Notes: generated from the letters alone by a model not told the origin. Shown: positions 1 to 9,075, numbered from the stretch's first letter. The stretch: 16,364 bases of DNA from a bacterium (GCA_003230795.1 QIGM01000421.1:1-16364); one strand, 5' to 3'. Translations and numbers: made by a program.

Positions 1-267
1 ATTGCCGTCGTCGAGGCTCTCTCTTGCGGAACTCCCGTCTTGATCAGCGATAAGGTGAATATCTGGGAAGAGATCGATTCTACAGGAGCAGGCTTTGTCG
101 ATTCCGATTCACAAGACGGAACGACTTCCTTGCTCAATCGTTGGCTCGATCTAGAGGAGAAAGAGCATCAAACGATGGGAGATCATGCTCGCAGTCTGTT
201 CGCCGAAAAGTTTGAAATTAAAGCTGCAGCTCGCAGCTTTATTACGAGCATTGAGGAATTACTCTAG
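1..267 (+). CDS. GT4-family glycosyltransferase, C-terminal fragment
   Basis: This is the last 88 codons of a gene that begins before the window and is open in frame from base 1. The fragment starts with IAVVEALSCGTPVLIS. This matches the part of the GT-B/GT4 fold that binds the nucleotide-sugar donor, where the Glu at fragment residue 5 is the second Glu of the family EX7E motif and the following Gly-x-Pro-Val is nearly invariant. After it come the usual 'iweei...GaG' stretch and a helical tail ending in EELL. The enzyme would transfer a sugar from a nucleotide-sugar donor during polysaccharide assembly in the cytoplasm. The acceptor and sugar cannot be told from this piece. The neighbouring autokinase supports an exopolysaccharide, capsule or O-antigen locus. 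Confidence 0.85.
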   Translation: MAVVEALSCGTPVLISDKVNIWEEIDSTGAGFVDSDSQDGTTSLLNRWLDLEEKEHQTMGDHARSLFAEKFEIKAAARSFITSIEELL

Positions 268-308
268 ACTAAGTGCCTGCTATGTCTATTGATTTCCTAA
301 CTCGCCTC

Positions 309-332
309 CACTCTCTCCGGCACTCTCTCCGG
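309..332. repeat. Two tandem copies of a 12-bp unit
   Basis: The unit CACTCTCTCCGG occurs twice head to tail (309-320 and 321-332) in the 188-bp gap between the glycosyltransferase end and the autokinase gene. It is a perfect duplication with no further copies nearby. The rest of this gap (268-455) shows no convincing hairpin terminator and no promoter with good -35 and -10 boxes. It may be a slippage product or a binding site in the autokinase leader region. Nothing in the sequence decides between these. Confidence 0.6.
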
Positions 333-455
333 CGTCTTACTTTTCAGCTAATGCCAGACCTCTAAGTCGTCGATTCTAAGTCTATAGCTACTCCTCCGGA
401 ATTCTTGAACTTGTAGCCTTCAACGACTGGGATCAACCTCGACAAAGACGACTAT

Positions 456-2798
456 ATGATAGGTCAATCGGATACAGACTCAACCACATCAGCCACCGCT
501 AGTGGTGTGCCCTCGCCTGAGGAAGAGTTTCTTCGTTCTGATTTGAAGAGGCAAAACTATTTCTACGCCGGCGGCGAGATTGAGGAGCGCCATTTTCAGG
601 CTTATCTCGGCGTCATCGTTCGCTACCGCTGGCTGATCTTTTTCGCTTCTCTCGTCACTTTTATATGCGCGTCCTACATGACACTTACAACGCCGAAGAA
701 ATTTCGAGCGACTTCATCTGTGTCCATTGGAAGTTACGTACCGCCGTCTGATGACGCGATTGGATTTTTTCTCCAAGCAGAATCCCAAAGTGATTACTAT
801 ATTCAGAATCAGCTCTTGCTTCTAAAAAGCTATGACATCGCAAAGCGAGTCGTAACTAGTAATCGAGAAATTCGAGAGCACTTCGACCGAAACCTTGCAC
901 TTAAGGAACAAGTGGTAACGAAAGATGGAAATGTAGTTGACCGAGAACCGGTGCGTTCCACTCTCGACGCTTATCTAGGCAGCATCAGCTACGAAATGAT
1001 TCCCGAAACAACGGTTGCGCGTATTATCGCCTCAGACACCGATCAGAATATTGTAGCGAAGATAGCAAACGTTCACGCCGCCGCATTCATCGAGCTTGTT
1101 AAGGATCAGCGTATCGCAGCGGCGAATACAAACCGTCGATTCCTCAAAGAACGAGGAGAGGAAAGTGCGGCGAAGATAAAAGAAGCCCAGCGCAAACTGC
1201 AAAAATTTACCTTAAACAATAGTCGCTACCTCAACGATGGAAACGTCTTGGAACAATCGCTTCGAGCAAAACATCAGAACTTAACCACCAACTTGAGCAG
1301 CGCAGTACTCAACCGAGCTGCTTCTGAGTCTGAACTTAGGGAGCTAAATCTTGCCTCTGGAAACAATAGATTCAACATTGATTCCGCAACTCGCTCAGAA
1401 TACTTAAAGCTCAAAAAGCTCGAGGGTCAAGTCGACGCGTCCAATATCAGTAACAAACATCATCCTTGGCTCAAGGATAAGAAAAACGAAATCAACGTGA
1501 CTCGAGAATCTGTGCGCATGACCGCACAGGACAAAGTTAAGCAGGCGCGTATACGCTATAAAGCAAACGTTGAGCGCGAAAAAATCCTACGCGAAGAATT
1601 AAATTCAATTAAGAAGGAATTCGAAAAAAAATACGGAGAGGATGTTAAGCGTTCTCAAATAAAGCTGGAGTATTCAGTCCTCCGCGCGGAGCATCAGTCG
1701 CTTAAACAAGCCGGGACTCTACTTCAGCACCGAATCGAAGACATCTTTGTAAACGCGGGTAGTGAACAAAAGAACGTCGTACTCCGCGACTCTGCGTTTC
1801 GCCCCGACGGTCCTTTCAGCCCGAACGTCCGCTTTAACATTCTCCTTGGCTTAATATTCGGTCCAATTCTTGGAATCGCACTGGCCTACGTCTTAGACTT
1901 CTTTGACCAGACTATTCGCACACCAACCGAACTCGAGCACACAGTTCCTCTTCCCGTTATCGGAAGCTTTCCACATTTTGGGGTACATAGTGAGCGAAAT
2001 CGACAAGCCAAGGATGCTCAATCAGAAAGCCTTGCAGATGAAGATGGCGCAAACACTAGCGAAAACGACTTAGATTTTGAAAAGTTTTTTAGTAGTGAAA
2101 ATGACACTCCTAACGGACGTAATCTCTCATATTCTTTGCCAACACTTCATTATCCGAATTCAAGTGAAAGCGAATGTTTTCGGCGAGTGCGCACAATTCT
2201 TATGAAAGGATTCTTCTCCGAAGAAGAGAAGGTATTGCTGGTCACGAGCGGCCAGACCCAAGATGGAAAGAGTACCTGCGTAAGTAATCTTGCGATTAGC
2301 TTAGCTCTAGCTGGGAAGAAGACTCTTGTAATTGATGGTGATCTCCATCTTCCGTCTGTTCATAAATTCTTCAGCATCAACGAAGGAACACCAGGCCTCT
2401 CCAACTACCTCTTAGGCGCTGCATCCTTCGAGCAGGCCTATCGCAAGAACGAGGTGAATAACCTCTATATTATGCCAGCCGGAACAACAAAGAAGGCTCC
2501 GAGTGAACTAATTGCCTCAGCGCGCATGAGCGATCTTCTAGATGTGGCTCGGAGAGAGTTTGACATCATCATCATCGACTCTCCCCCTCTCACAGGGACA
2601 ACTGACGCACTACAGCTTTCCCATCACGCCGACGGCGTCATCTACGTAGTACGAAGTGCAAAAACAACGAAGCGAGTAGCAAAACTCGGCGTCTCACGAC
2701 TACAACTTGTAGAAGCAAAGATGGTAGGAACCCTCCTAAACGCGATTCCAAAACGAATCACCTTTTACGAAGACGACCTGTACTATTCTTACTATTAG
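456..2798 (+). CDS. Wzc/ExoP-like polysaccharide co-polymerase with tyrosine autokinase domain
   Basis: This 780-aa inner-membrane protein should control chain length and export of the polysaccharide through ATP-driven autophosphorylation on tyrosines. A cytoplasmic N-terminus leads to a first membrane helix near 57-77, then a large periplasmic Wzz/GNVR region with coiled-coil stretches (about 225-435). A Pro-rich turn (PDGPFSP, 450-456) precedes the second membrane helix (about 461-481). The BY-kinase domain has Walker A SGQTQDGKST (598-607), Walker A' VIDGDLH (625-631) and Walker B IIIIDSPP (704-711). The C-terminus carries a tyrosine cluster with Tyr at 771, 776, 777, 779 and 780. Length and order match the one-piece proteobacterial type. 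A' has His where many family members have Arg. A polar, acidic linker (about 510-560) joins the membrane and kinase parts. No good ribosome site precedes the ATG. It converges with the sugar-transferase gene, with 7 bp between the stops. Confidence 0.95.
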   Translation: MIGQSDTDSTTSATASGVPSPEEEFLRSDLKRQNYFYAGGEIEERHFQAYLGVIVRYRWLIFFASLVTFICASYMTLTTPKKFRATSSVSIGSYVPPSDDAIGFFLQAESQSDYYIQNQLLLLKSYDIAKRVVTSNREIREHFDRNLALKEQVVTKDGNVVDREPVRSTLDAYLGSISYEMIPETTVARIIASDTDQNIVAKIANVHAAAFIELVKDQRIAAANTNRRFLKERGEESAAKIKEAQRKLQKFTLNNSRYLNDGNVLEQSLRAKHQNLTTNLSSAVLNRAASESELRELNLASGNNRFNIDSATRSEYLKLKKLEGQVDASNISNKHHPWLKDKKNEINVTRESVRMTAQDKVKQARIRYKANVEREKILREELNSIKKEFEKKYGEDVKRSQIKLEYSVLRAEHQSLKQAGTLLQHRIEDIFVNAGSEQKNVVLRDSAFRPDGPFSPNVRFNILLGLIFGPILGIALAYVLDFFDQTIRTPTELEHTVPLPVIGSFPHFGVHSERNRQAKDAQSESLADEDGANTSENDLDFEKFFSSENDTPNGRNLSYSLPTLHYPNSSESECFRRVRTILMKGFFSEEEKVLLVTSGQTQDGKSTCVSNLAISLALAGKKTLVIDGDLHLPSVHKFFSINEGTPGLSNYLLGAASFEQAYRKNEVNNLYIMPAGTTKKAPSELIASARMSDLLDVARREFDIIIIDSPPLTGTTDALQLSHHADGVIYVVRSAKTTKRVAKLGVSRLQLVEAKMVGTLLNAIPKRITFYEDDLYYSYY

Positions 2799-2805
2799 AT
2801 ATTAC

Positions 2806-4248
2806 TTACTTCGCGCCGCGTCCGATTAATACGGCTGGAATAGTTCGTAGGAGAATCACGAAATCTAGATATAGATTCCAGCCGTCAATGTACTCTAGGT
2901 CCATTCTGACCCAATCTTTAAAGCTCAATATTTCGCTTCGTCCGGCAACTTGCCAGAGACCTGTAATTCCTGGTTTCATGCTCAGCCTTCGGCGATGCCA
3001 GCCATCGAAAAGCATTACTTCCGAGACTGGAAGTGGTCTAGGACCAACCAAACTCATTTCACCTTTAACCACATTTAGTAGCTGAGGTAATTCGTCTAAG
3101 CTTGTCTTTCTGAGTAACTTTCCAATCGGTGTCACTCTAGGATCGTCGGTAATTTTAAATGCCGGTCCATCGAGCTCATTCTGATCGATGAGTTCGAATT
3201 TTCGCGCTTCAGCGTCTTCGTACATAGTTCTAAATTTGTAGAATGTGAAGGGTTTGCCGTTTAAGCCTGCGCGAGATTGTTTGAAAATGACAGAGCCCTT
3301 AGAGCTTATCCTAACTACCCCCATAAGAACGATAAGCAAGGGAGCACTCGCCGTCAGCAGCGCAAGACTGGCAACTCTGTCAAAAACAGACTTGAGAAAT
3401 AATCCTAGAGTATCTCCCGGATCGCTACGAAACTGAATCAGTGGAATCCCGCGGACATTTGTTAACTGTGCGTGATAGATAAGTCGGTCAAGGAGAGCTA
3501 GCCTGATCAAGACTTCGACCCCTCTCACTTCACAGGTCCAGACAACTCCCTCAAGTAAACCAGGACTCATCTCTGTTCCGATACAGATAATACTCGAAAT
3601 ATGATGCTCCTCTAGCACCGTATCGAGCTCATCGACTGTGCCAAGAACTGGGATCGAAAGTTGATCGATTTCGTCGCCATCTTCTTCGTTATCAGGTCGA
3701 ACGGTGCCAACGATATCAAAACCGAGAAGAGCATCTTCCTCACAAGCCTCTTGTAGGTCTTCAATAAGCTTTTTGTTCTTGCTCACAATCACAGTCCGAC
3801 GCTGGTATTTTTCAGAACGTCGCAACTGGCTTAAGAGATGCCGAAGTGCGATCTCTTTGAGCACGAGAAGGAAGTACGCGATACCGCTAGCTGAGATTAG
3901 TTGTAGGCGGCTAGGTATAAGAAATGGAAAAAGGAACACGATAATGACGGCAACCAGCAGCGCCATTACGCAAGATCTCAAATATAGCTCCATCGCCTTA
4001 GACACGGAGCGCAATCGCGAGGAGTGATAGACCTGATAATGCGCCAGAAAGAAGAAATTGCAGCCGTAAAAGATCAGATAGATCATTACCATTGAGCGCC
4101 AATCAAAACGCTCAATATCCGCTAGCCTTACGTACCCAAGCTTAACCACGAGAAAGACGCACAGCCCTAGAAAGTACGCTGAAGCAAAGATGCCGAAATC
4201 AAGTAGATTATTGACTACCCTGAATGTCAGAACGCGAATCTGTTCCAT
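2806..4248 (-). CDS. Polyprenyl-phosphate sugar-1-phosphate transferase (WbaP/PssY type)
   Basis: This 480-aa membrane enzyme should start each repeat unit by moving a sugar-1-phosphate from a nucleotide sugar to undecaprenyl phosphate. Hydrophobic segments in the first 135 residues (roughly 18-37, 52-69, 91-111, 115-133) form the multi-spanning N-terminal part. A cytoplasmic CoA-binding-like domain follows (about 150-250). Then comes the membrane-dipping catalytic bacterial sugar transferase domain (about 285-480), with KFRTM (338-342), DELPQL (385-390), GEMSLVGPRP (396-405), KPGITGLWQ (425-433) and DLEYID (450-455). All core signatures are intact. The substrate sugar cannot be read from the sequence. 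The gene runs against its polysaccharide neighbours. Its ATG is preceded only by a weak GAAAG, and it shares a 180-bp divergent spacer (4249-4428) with the next glycosyltransferase gene. That spacer probably carries both promoters, though I see no convincing boxes. Confidence 0.95.
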   Translation of the reverse strand: MEQIRVLTFRVVNNLLDFGIFASAYFLGLCVFLVVKLGYVRLADIERFDWRSMVMIYLIFYGCNFFFLAHYQVYHSSRLRSVSKAMELYLRSCVMALLVAVIIVFLFPFLIPSRLQLISASGIAYFLLVLKEIALRHLLSQLRRSEKYQRRTVIVSKNKKLIEDLQEACEEDALLGFDIVGTVRPDNEEDGDEIDQLSIPVLGTVDELDTVLEEHHISSIICIGTEMSPGLLEGVVWTCEVRGVEVLIRLALLDRLIYHAQLTNVRGIPLIQFRSDPGDTLGLFLKSVFDRVASLALLTASAPLLIVLMGVVRISSKGSVIFKQSRAGLNGKPFTFYKFRTMYEDAEARKFELIDQNELDGPAFKITDDPRVTPIGKLLRKTSLDELPQLLNVVKGEMSLVGPRPLPVSEVMLFDGWHRRRLSMKPGITGLWQVAGRSEILSFKDWVRMDLEYIDGWNLYLDFVILLRTIPAVLIGRGAK

Positions 4249-4428
4249 TGTCTGCTTTCAAACACCCGTAATTTCTGGTTTCAAAAAGAGTTCGACTGAG
4301 TTCTGATGCATTTTCATGTGAAAAATATGCTGGAAAGGCTTTCTGACTGAATTGCTCTGGTATTTATTACCTGGATTGTTCCTGTAATTGAGCGCATCTA
4401 AGAGATAAGTCTAAATTCGAGCAAAAAA

Positions 4429-5256
4429 GTGAGCCAATTGATTTCTTGTATCATTTTGACAAAAAACGAAGAGGACTCTCTCCGTGACTGCATGAGCGCT
4501 CTTTCCTGGTGCGATGATCTGCATGTGGTTGATTCCGGAAGTACTGACCAAACACAGACTATCGCTGAAGAGCTGGGCGCGACTTGTCTCGTTAACGAGT
4601 TTCAAGGTTTTGGAACACAGCGTAACTGGGCTTTGGCAAACTGTGACCTTAAACATCCCTGGGTGCTCTTTCTCGATGCCGACGAACAGGCTACGAAGGA
4701 GTTTGTCGACGAACTCAAGGAAGCTGCTCGTTCCGCGGATGACAACTGCGCTGGATTCTATTGCTGTTCTAAAACGATGTTATTTGATCGTTGGCTAAAA
4801 CGCTGTGATTCTTTCCCGAAATGGCAGTTCCGAGTTGTTCGTCGCGGCTGGAGCAGCTTTGAAAATTTCGGACACGCACAGCGAGAAGTTGTGCATAAAG
4901 GAACGCTTGGCTATTTAAGGGCTCCATCCCTGCACTTTGCTTACGCTAAAGGCTGGAGCCATTGGTTTGAACGACATAATCGCTATTCAACCCAGGAAGC
5001 AAAGCTTCGAATTGAGCGAAGCGCAAAATTCTCGGAACTCTTCTCTAAGCATTCTGCCGTACGCTTAAAATCTCTCCGAATACTTCTCAGTAAACTTCCA
5101 GGCTGGCCATTGCTTCGATTCACCGTACCCTTTGTATTTAGGCTTGGATTTCTCGAAGGTCGAGCCGGCTTTACATACTGCGTCAATATGGCTTTCTATG
5201 AGTATATGATTAAGCTCAAGATGCGCGAGTTACAGCGCGGCCCAAGGAATTCTTAA
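4429..5256 (+). CDS. GT2 glycosyltransferase, WaaE/KdtX-like
   Basis: This 275-aa GT-A enzyme is predicted to be cytoplasmic or peripheral on the inner membrane. The N-terminus (ISCIILTKNEEDSL) and the donor-site run CDDLHVVDSGSTDQT are typical of GT2. The metal-binding DXD-type motif is LDADE (82-86). The order, the 'GFGTQRNWAL' segment (60-69) and the length resemble the WaaE/KdtX subgroup, known for adding a sugar to the lipopolysaccharide core, but related proteins also sit in exopolysaccharide loci. The start used is GTG at 4429. A TTG at 4438 would give an N-terminus closer to the family (start directly at ISCIIL). Neither has a clear ribosome site. The next glycosyltransferase gene starts 4 bp after this stop, so the two are probably co-transcribed. 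The exact sugar and acceptor remain open. Confidence 0.88.
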   Translation: MSQLISCIILTKNEEDSLRDCMSALSWCDDLHVVDSGSTDQTQTIAEELGATCLVNEFQGFGTQRNWALANCDLKHPWVLFLDADEQATKEFVDELKEAARSADDNCAGFYCCSKTMLFDRWLKRCDSFPKWQFRVVRRGWSSFENFGHAQREVVHKGTLGYLRAPSLHFAYAKGWSHWFERHNRYSTQEAKLRIERSAKFSELFSKHSAVRLKSLRILLSKLPGWPLLRFTVPFVFRLGFLEGRAGFTYCVNMAFYEYMIKLKMRELQRGPRNS

Positions 5257-5260
5257 ACCG

Positions 5261-6223
5261 ATGAGCGTTTCAGTAATAGTCTCTAACTTCAACGGTGCGC
5301 AATTTTTACCTAAGCTGATCGCAACTCTAGAGTCCCAAGTTGGCGTCGATATGGAGATCATAATTGTCGATAGAGAAAGCACCGATGGCTCCGCTGAAAT
5401 TCTCTCTCTACACTCCAACTTAAAAATTCTTTCAGAACCGCCTTCCAGTGGTTTAGTCAGCGGCTACAGTGTTGGTGCACGTGAAGCAACGCATGAGAAC
5501 CTATTTTTCTGCAACGAGGATATGTGGTTTGAACCCGACTGTCTGCAACATCTAGAGCAAGCAATAGATATGGAACAAGGAATCGCCGCATCTGATCCAT
5601 GGCAGTGGACATACGACGGAGAAAAGTGGATTCACGGCGGAGTGCGTTTCTGCCCTTCCGGGTGGGATGTGAATAGCCCGTACCCTTTCCGAACTGTTTT
5701 AAACACAGTAGACCTTCCAAGCGGGACCACAATTCCTTACGCATGCGCCGGAGCATGCCTAATTAATCGAAAAGTCTACGAAGAGATTGGTGGCTGGGAT
5801 ACTTCGTTTTTCCTTGATGATGAAGATACCGACCTCTTTCTTCGCGCGTGGCAGCAGAACTGGAAATGCGTCACCATTCCTGACGCAAAAGTCTATCACG
5901 CAGTAGGCGCGTCTCACGCAAACACAGTAAAGAAAGAGCCGGTGAAGACAAGACGATATGTCTCGACTTACTCCAACAAAAGCATCATTGCGTTTAAGTA
6001 TTTTGACTTCCCGTCAGTATTGCTGGGAATTCTAGGGTGGGGACTGCGCTTTGGGAACAATATAGTAAAGCGAAGATTTCGCTGTGTCTGGCTCGATATT
6101 CGCGTTCTTTGGGAGCTTCTAGGCCGGACACCAAGCGCACTATCTTTTCGCTCGAAAAATCGTGTACACAACAAGAATCGCTCGGGACAGGAGTTTTTTC
6201 TCAATCCCCTATTTAATCAGTGA
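5261..6223 (+). CDS. GT2 glycosyltransferase (rhamnosyltransferase-like)
   Basis: This is a 320-aa GT-A family 2 enzyme. It opens with SVSVIVSNFNGAQFL and the donor-binding run EIIIVDRESTDGS. The metal site appears as NED (85-87), and a second acidic block DDEDTDLFLRAW (186-197) matches the catalytic-base region of WbbL-like glycosyltransferases, here preceded by the typical 'GGWDTSFFL'. The C-terminal part (about 240-290) is hydrophobic and basic and may rest on the membrane. It likely adds a sugar to a lipid-linked unit. The subgroup contains many rhamnosyltransferases, but the donor cannot be told here. An AAGGA (5244-5248) lies 12 nt before the ATG, one of the few Shine-Dalgarno-like sites in the window. 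It sits 4 bp after the previous glycosyltransferase and ends 13 bp from the convergent ABC transporter gene, marking the right border of the polysaccharide part. Confidence 0.88.
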   Translation: MSVSVIVSNFNGAQFLPKLIATLESQVGVDMEIIIVDRESTDGSAEILSLHSNLKILSEPPSSGLVSGYSVGAREATHENLFFCNEDMWFEPDCLQHLEQAIDMEQGIAASDPWQWTYDGEKWIHGGVRFCPSGWDVNSPYPFRTVLNTVDLPSGTTIPYACAGACLINRKVYEEIGGWDTSFFLDDEDTDLFLRAWQQNWKCVTIPDAKVYHAVGASHANTVKKEPVKTRRYVSTYSNKSIIAFKYFDFPSVLLGILGWGLRFGNNIVKRRFRCVWLDIRVLWELLGRTPSALSFRSKNRVHNKNRSGQEFFLNPLFNQ

Positions 6224-6236
6224 CGTGCCACTTAGT

Positions 6237-8006
6237 TTAAGAAATCGCAGTTGCGTATTTACCGTTCTTCGCAAGAAGTTCTTGATGGGAGCCTGATTCC
6301 ACAATCCTTCCTGCATCTAGGACAAGAATATTATCTGCGTATGCTGCAGCTGCAAAAGTATGCGTGACGATTACAACTGTTTGGTTCTTCGTCACTTCTT
6401 TCAACATCTTCATCCATCGCTCTTCGGTCCAGGGATCCATGCTACTGGTAGGCTCATCGAGAAGAAGCAAGCCGCTCTTTTTGAATAGAGCACGAGCAAG
6501 CGCAAGGCGCTTCCATTGACCGACGCTAAGCTCAACTCCTCCAGAGAACCAACGTCCTAGCATCGCTTCGTATTGCTGCTCTAGTGTTTCGATGAAAAAA
6601 TTTGCCTCAGCACGTGCGGCGGCTTCAACAATCATCGCTGTATTGTTCTGATGGTGAATCGAGCTATAATAAATATTCTCATTCACCGTCGCGTCGTATC
6701 GCATCGGTTCTTGGAAAAACGTGCTTACGCTCTCACGCCAGTTATCAAGACCCACGTCAGCGATATTGCTTCCATTGCAGCTAATGATTCCCTGCGTTGG
6801 CTCGTACAATCGAGCGAGCAGTTTTACCAAAGTGCTTTTGCCAGATCCATTTTCTCCGACGATGGCGAGCATTCCACCTTGAGGAATATCGAAACTGACA
6901 TCATCGAGAACGTCGGGAGCTTCCTTAGAGTAGCGAAAGCTTACGTTTTGAAAACTGATATTTCTCGGAGTATCTGTAGGGATTTTCTGCTCACTTAATT
7001 CCGATTTTAACCCCGTTCTCTGCTCCAAGAACAGAAAGAAATCCTCTAGAAATAGACTGTTTGCATAGAGGCGACCAAGGTTTCCTAGCAGACCCTGAAG
7101 CTGACTCTGACCTTGGCGAAAGACTTGATAAAAAAGTACAAGCTCGCCCATGCTTCCTTTTCCTTGCAGCACTCTATTCAACATCCAAATGACAGCCGTA
7201 CCAGAGACGACGAGCATTGCAGAGGTCGCTGCTAAGCTGGAGATACCATGTTCCTTTGCAAGCTCTAATCGTCGCTTGCGAATTCTCTTCCGAGAATCCT
7301 GGTACTTTGAAATAAAAAGCGCCCCAAGATCAAAGACCCGAACCTCTGCTGCGCTTTCTCGATCCGTCAACAGAGAGTCGTAATAGTGCACACGGCGAGA
7401 CTCTTCCGTGTACTTGACTCGAAATTCTCTCTCCTTAGCCGCACGGCGGAAGACATGAAAAAGTAAAGGGACCGCACTCAACAACAATGCACACGGAAGT
7501 AGAACTCCAAACGACAGGAGTAAACCAGCAAGAGCGGCAAGGGAGACTAGGCTTTCTAGTAAGTCTCCAACGTTATCAAGTAGTTCCTCTGGTCGCTCAA
7601 GTGCTTCTGCTCGAGCACGATACATTCGGTCATAATGTTCGCTAGAGTCGTAAAAGGAATAATCCAAGGCGGCAGACTTTTGATATATTTCGACGCTCAA
7701 TTCATCTCGAACGAGTTCCCCTTGAATCGTGGCTATCCAAGAAGAGCAGACTTTCGCGACCTCTAGCGTGAGTACGATCAGTACAATGATGCTCAACTCG
7801 GGAAGAATCGTTTGAAGCGAGGCACCTGCGACAATAGAATCAACGATGATCTTCGTAAGGTAGATCGCGCACGCCGGCAGAGCACCTTGTACAAGTAGCA
7901 GTGCAAGCCAGATTAAAAACCATCGTCCACTATAACGAGCAAGAAGCGCGAGAGCGCGAAGCATATGCTGAGCTTGCTTAAAAAAATGACGGGTTACAGT
8001 TTTCAC
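6237..8006 (-). CDS. ABC exporter, probable lasso peptide transporter (D protein)
   Basis: This 589-aa half-transporter has a membrane domain in front of its ATPase domain. The membrane part (about 25-320) has hydrophobic segments near 27-50, 68-88, 150-190 and 258-280. The nucleotide-binding part has Walker A GENGSGKST (384-392), Q-loop Gln432, signature LSVGQ (493-497, with Val where LSGGQ is usual), Walker B LLLLDEPTSSMD (513-524) and H-loop His549. It carries no C39 peptidase domain, which fits a lasso system where B2 removes the leader. It is the last gene of the minus-strand unit with cyclase, precursor and kinase, so its likely cargo is the mature peptide, giving export and self-immunity as for the McjD family. 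The start used is GTG. An ATG 14 codons later is also possible; neither has a visible ribosome site. Confidence 0.9.
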   Translation of the reverse strand: MKTVTRHFFKQAQHMLRALALLARYSGRWFLIWLALLLVQGALPACAIYLTKIIVDSIVAGASLQTILPELSIIVLIVLTLEVAKVCSSWIATIQGELVRDELSVEIYQKSAALDYSFYDSSEHYDRMYRARAEALERPEELLDNVGDLLESLVSLAALAGLLLSFGVLLPCALLLSAVPLLFHVFRRAAKEREFRVKYTEESRRVHYYDSLLTDRESAAEVRVFDLGALFISKYQDSRKRIRKRRLELAKEHGISSLAATSAMLVVSGTAVIWMLNRVLQGKGSMGELVLFYQVFRQGQSQLQGLLGNLGRLYANSLFLEDFFLFLEQRTGLKSELSEQKIPTDTPRNISFQNVSFRYSKEAPDVLDDVSFDIPQGGMLAIVGENGSGKSTLVKLLARLYEPTQGIISCNGSNIADVGLDNWRESVSTFFQEPMRYDATVNENIYYSSIHHQNNTAMIVEAAARAEANFFIETLEQQYEAMLGRWFSGGVELSVGQWKRLALARALFKKSGLLLLDEPTSSMDPWTEERWMKMLKEVTKNQTVVIVTHTFAAAAYADNILVLDAGRIVESGSHQELLAKNGKYATAIS

Positions 8007-8064
8007 AGCGAATCGAATACTCGGCCTTACAATTCCAACACGTGAGGTACTTAGGTCTTATCTT

Positions 8065-9036
8065 CTAATTTTTGCCTACACTAAGATGAGAAAGTAAAAC
8101 TTTTTCTAGTTCGCTCTCCGAGTACGAGCCTTCCATAAGACAAAGGCGAGCAACTGGCGTATCAGACGCTAAACAATTGAGGAACTCAAATTCAGCTCTT
8201 TGTTGTTCGTCTGCGAAAGGATCAAGCTGAAACACATAAGGACCCAATCTAGGTACCACGCTCGGCCACTGGAGATCGGTAATTTCAAATGAGGATGCAC
8301 TTCTAGGCGATTCAAGGACGAACAATTGTCGAAGCTTTTTAGGTCTCGTCTCAAACCTCAATTGATTCTCCTCGATAAGCACTCGCTCTTTATCAGCGTA
8401 ATGCGCAGAAATTTCGGTCTCGAGCGAGCAAGCGAATTCCTCTGTCAAAGTTGAAGTAGACAATCGAATACCAGGATAACTTGGAACTGCTCGAAGCTCA
8501 CCTTCGTGTGCTTCGATTAGTAGAACGTCATCCGTAACTAAAGGGTACCCAGCGCGGCACAGCTTCGCAGCTACTGTCGACTTCCCCTCTCCTGCCCTAC
8601 CTAAAAAGGCTACGACTCCGTCTTCCATGGAAACGGCACTAGCATGTAGGATGAGTATCTCTGGATTCAAGCTTAGAATGACGGGAAATATTTGATGAAG
8701 TAACACATGACGGATAGTTACTTCTGGAACGTCTTCGCATGGCGAAAAAGAGAGCACCTTTTCATTTACATCAAATTCGAAATGAGCAATCTCACGAACT
8801 TGAAAGAAAAACTTCGCATCGTCACGACCAAAACGTATCCACGTCAACTCCTCCTCGTCTTGCCAAGAATGAAACCAGCATTCTTCCGAATATTCTCGGT
8901 ATCGCTCACTACGAACAAGTGAAAATATTTCTTCATCAGAGCCGATGTGAGCGTGAAGCTCCGGAAATAGGAGATCACTTTTAATACTGCGACCACAGTA
9001 GGTGTAGGACTTTAAACTACGCAAAGAGGGGGCCAA
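8065..9036 (-). CDS. HPrK-like kinase, predicted lasso peptide Ser kinase (PadeK/ThcoK type)
   Basis: This 323-aa protein has the HPr-kinase C-terminal fold. It shows ILHASAV (128-134), a P-loop GRAGEGKST (146-154), TDDVLLI (168-174) and YPGIRL (187-192), in the order seen in HPrK-like proteins of RiPP clusters. The N-terminal 110 residues are poorly conserved, as is usual for these enzymes. In the paeninodin family, kinases of this kind phosphorylate the C-terminal Ser of the precursor. The precursor gene lies only 39 bp upstream here and its product ends in Ser, which supports the same role. The start used is TTG at 9036, because the frame is closed by a stop shortly upstream and no ATG or GTG lies between. 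A second TTG at 9024 is possible. The gene is in the same frame as the precursor, separated by TAG and TAA stops. Confidence 0.88.
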   Translation of the reverse strand: MAPSLRSLKSYTYCGRSIKSDLLFPELHAHIGSDEEIFSLVRSERYREYSEECWFHSWQDEEELTWIRFGRDDAKFFFQVREIAHFEFDVNEKVLSFSPCEDVPEVTIRHVLLHQIFPVILSLNPEILILHASAVSMEDGVVAFLGRAGEGKSTVAAKLCRAGYPLVTDDVLLIEAHEGELRAVPSYPGIRLSTSTLTEEFACSLETEISAHYADKERVLIEENQLRFETRPKKLRQLFVLESPRSASSFEITDLQWPSVVPRLGPYVFQLDPFADEQQRAEFEFLNCLASDTPVARLCLMEGSYSESELEKVLLSHLSVGKN

Positions 9037-9075
9037 TTCTGGTTCACTAGATTTAGAAACACGTTAGTTTTGGCT

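Noticed and set aside
309..332. Start of a CRISPR array
   Set aside because: Two adjacent 12-bp copies with no spacers and no cas genes.
3704..4027. Open frame of 107 codons on the plus strand
   Set aside because: It lies antisense inside the sugar-transferase gene, whose motifs are clear; the antisense product has no recognisable domain.
4359..4371. Inverted repeat GGTA-TTTAT-TACC as an operator in the divergent spacer
   Set aside because: The arms are only 4 bp and it does not overlap a convincing promoter; expected by chance.
6651..6998. Open frame of 115 codons on the plus strand
   Set aside because: It is antisense to the ATPase domain of the ABC exporter, with no known motif; a shadow of that gene.
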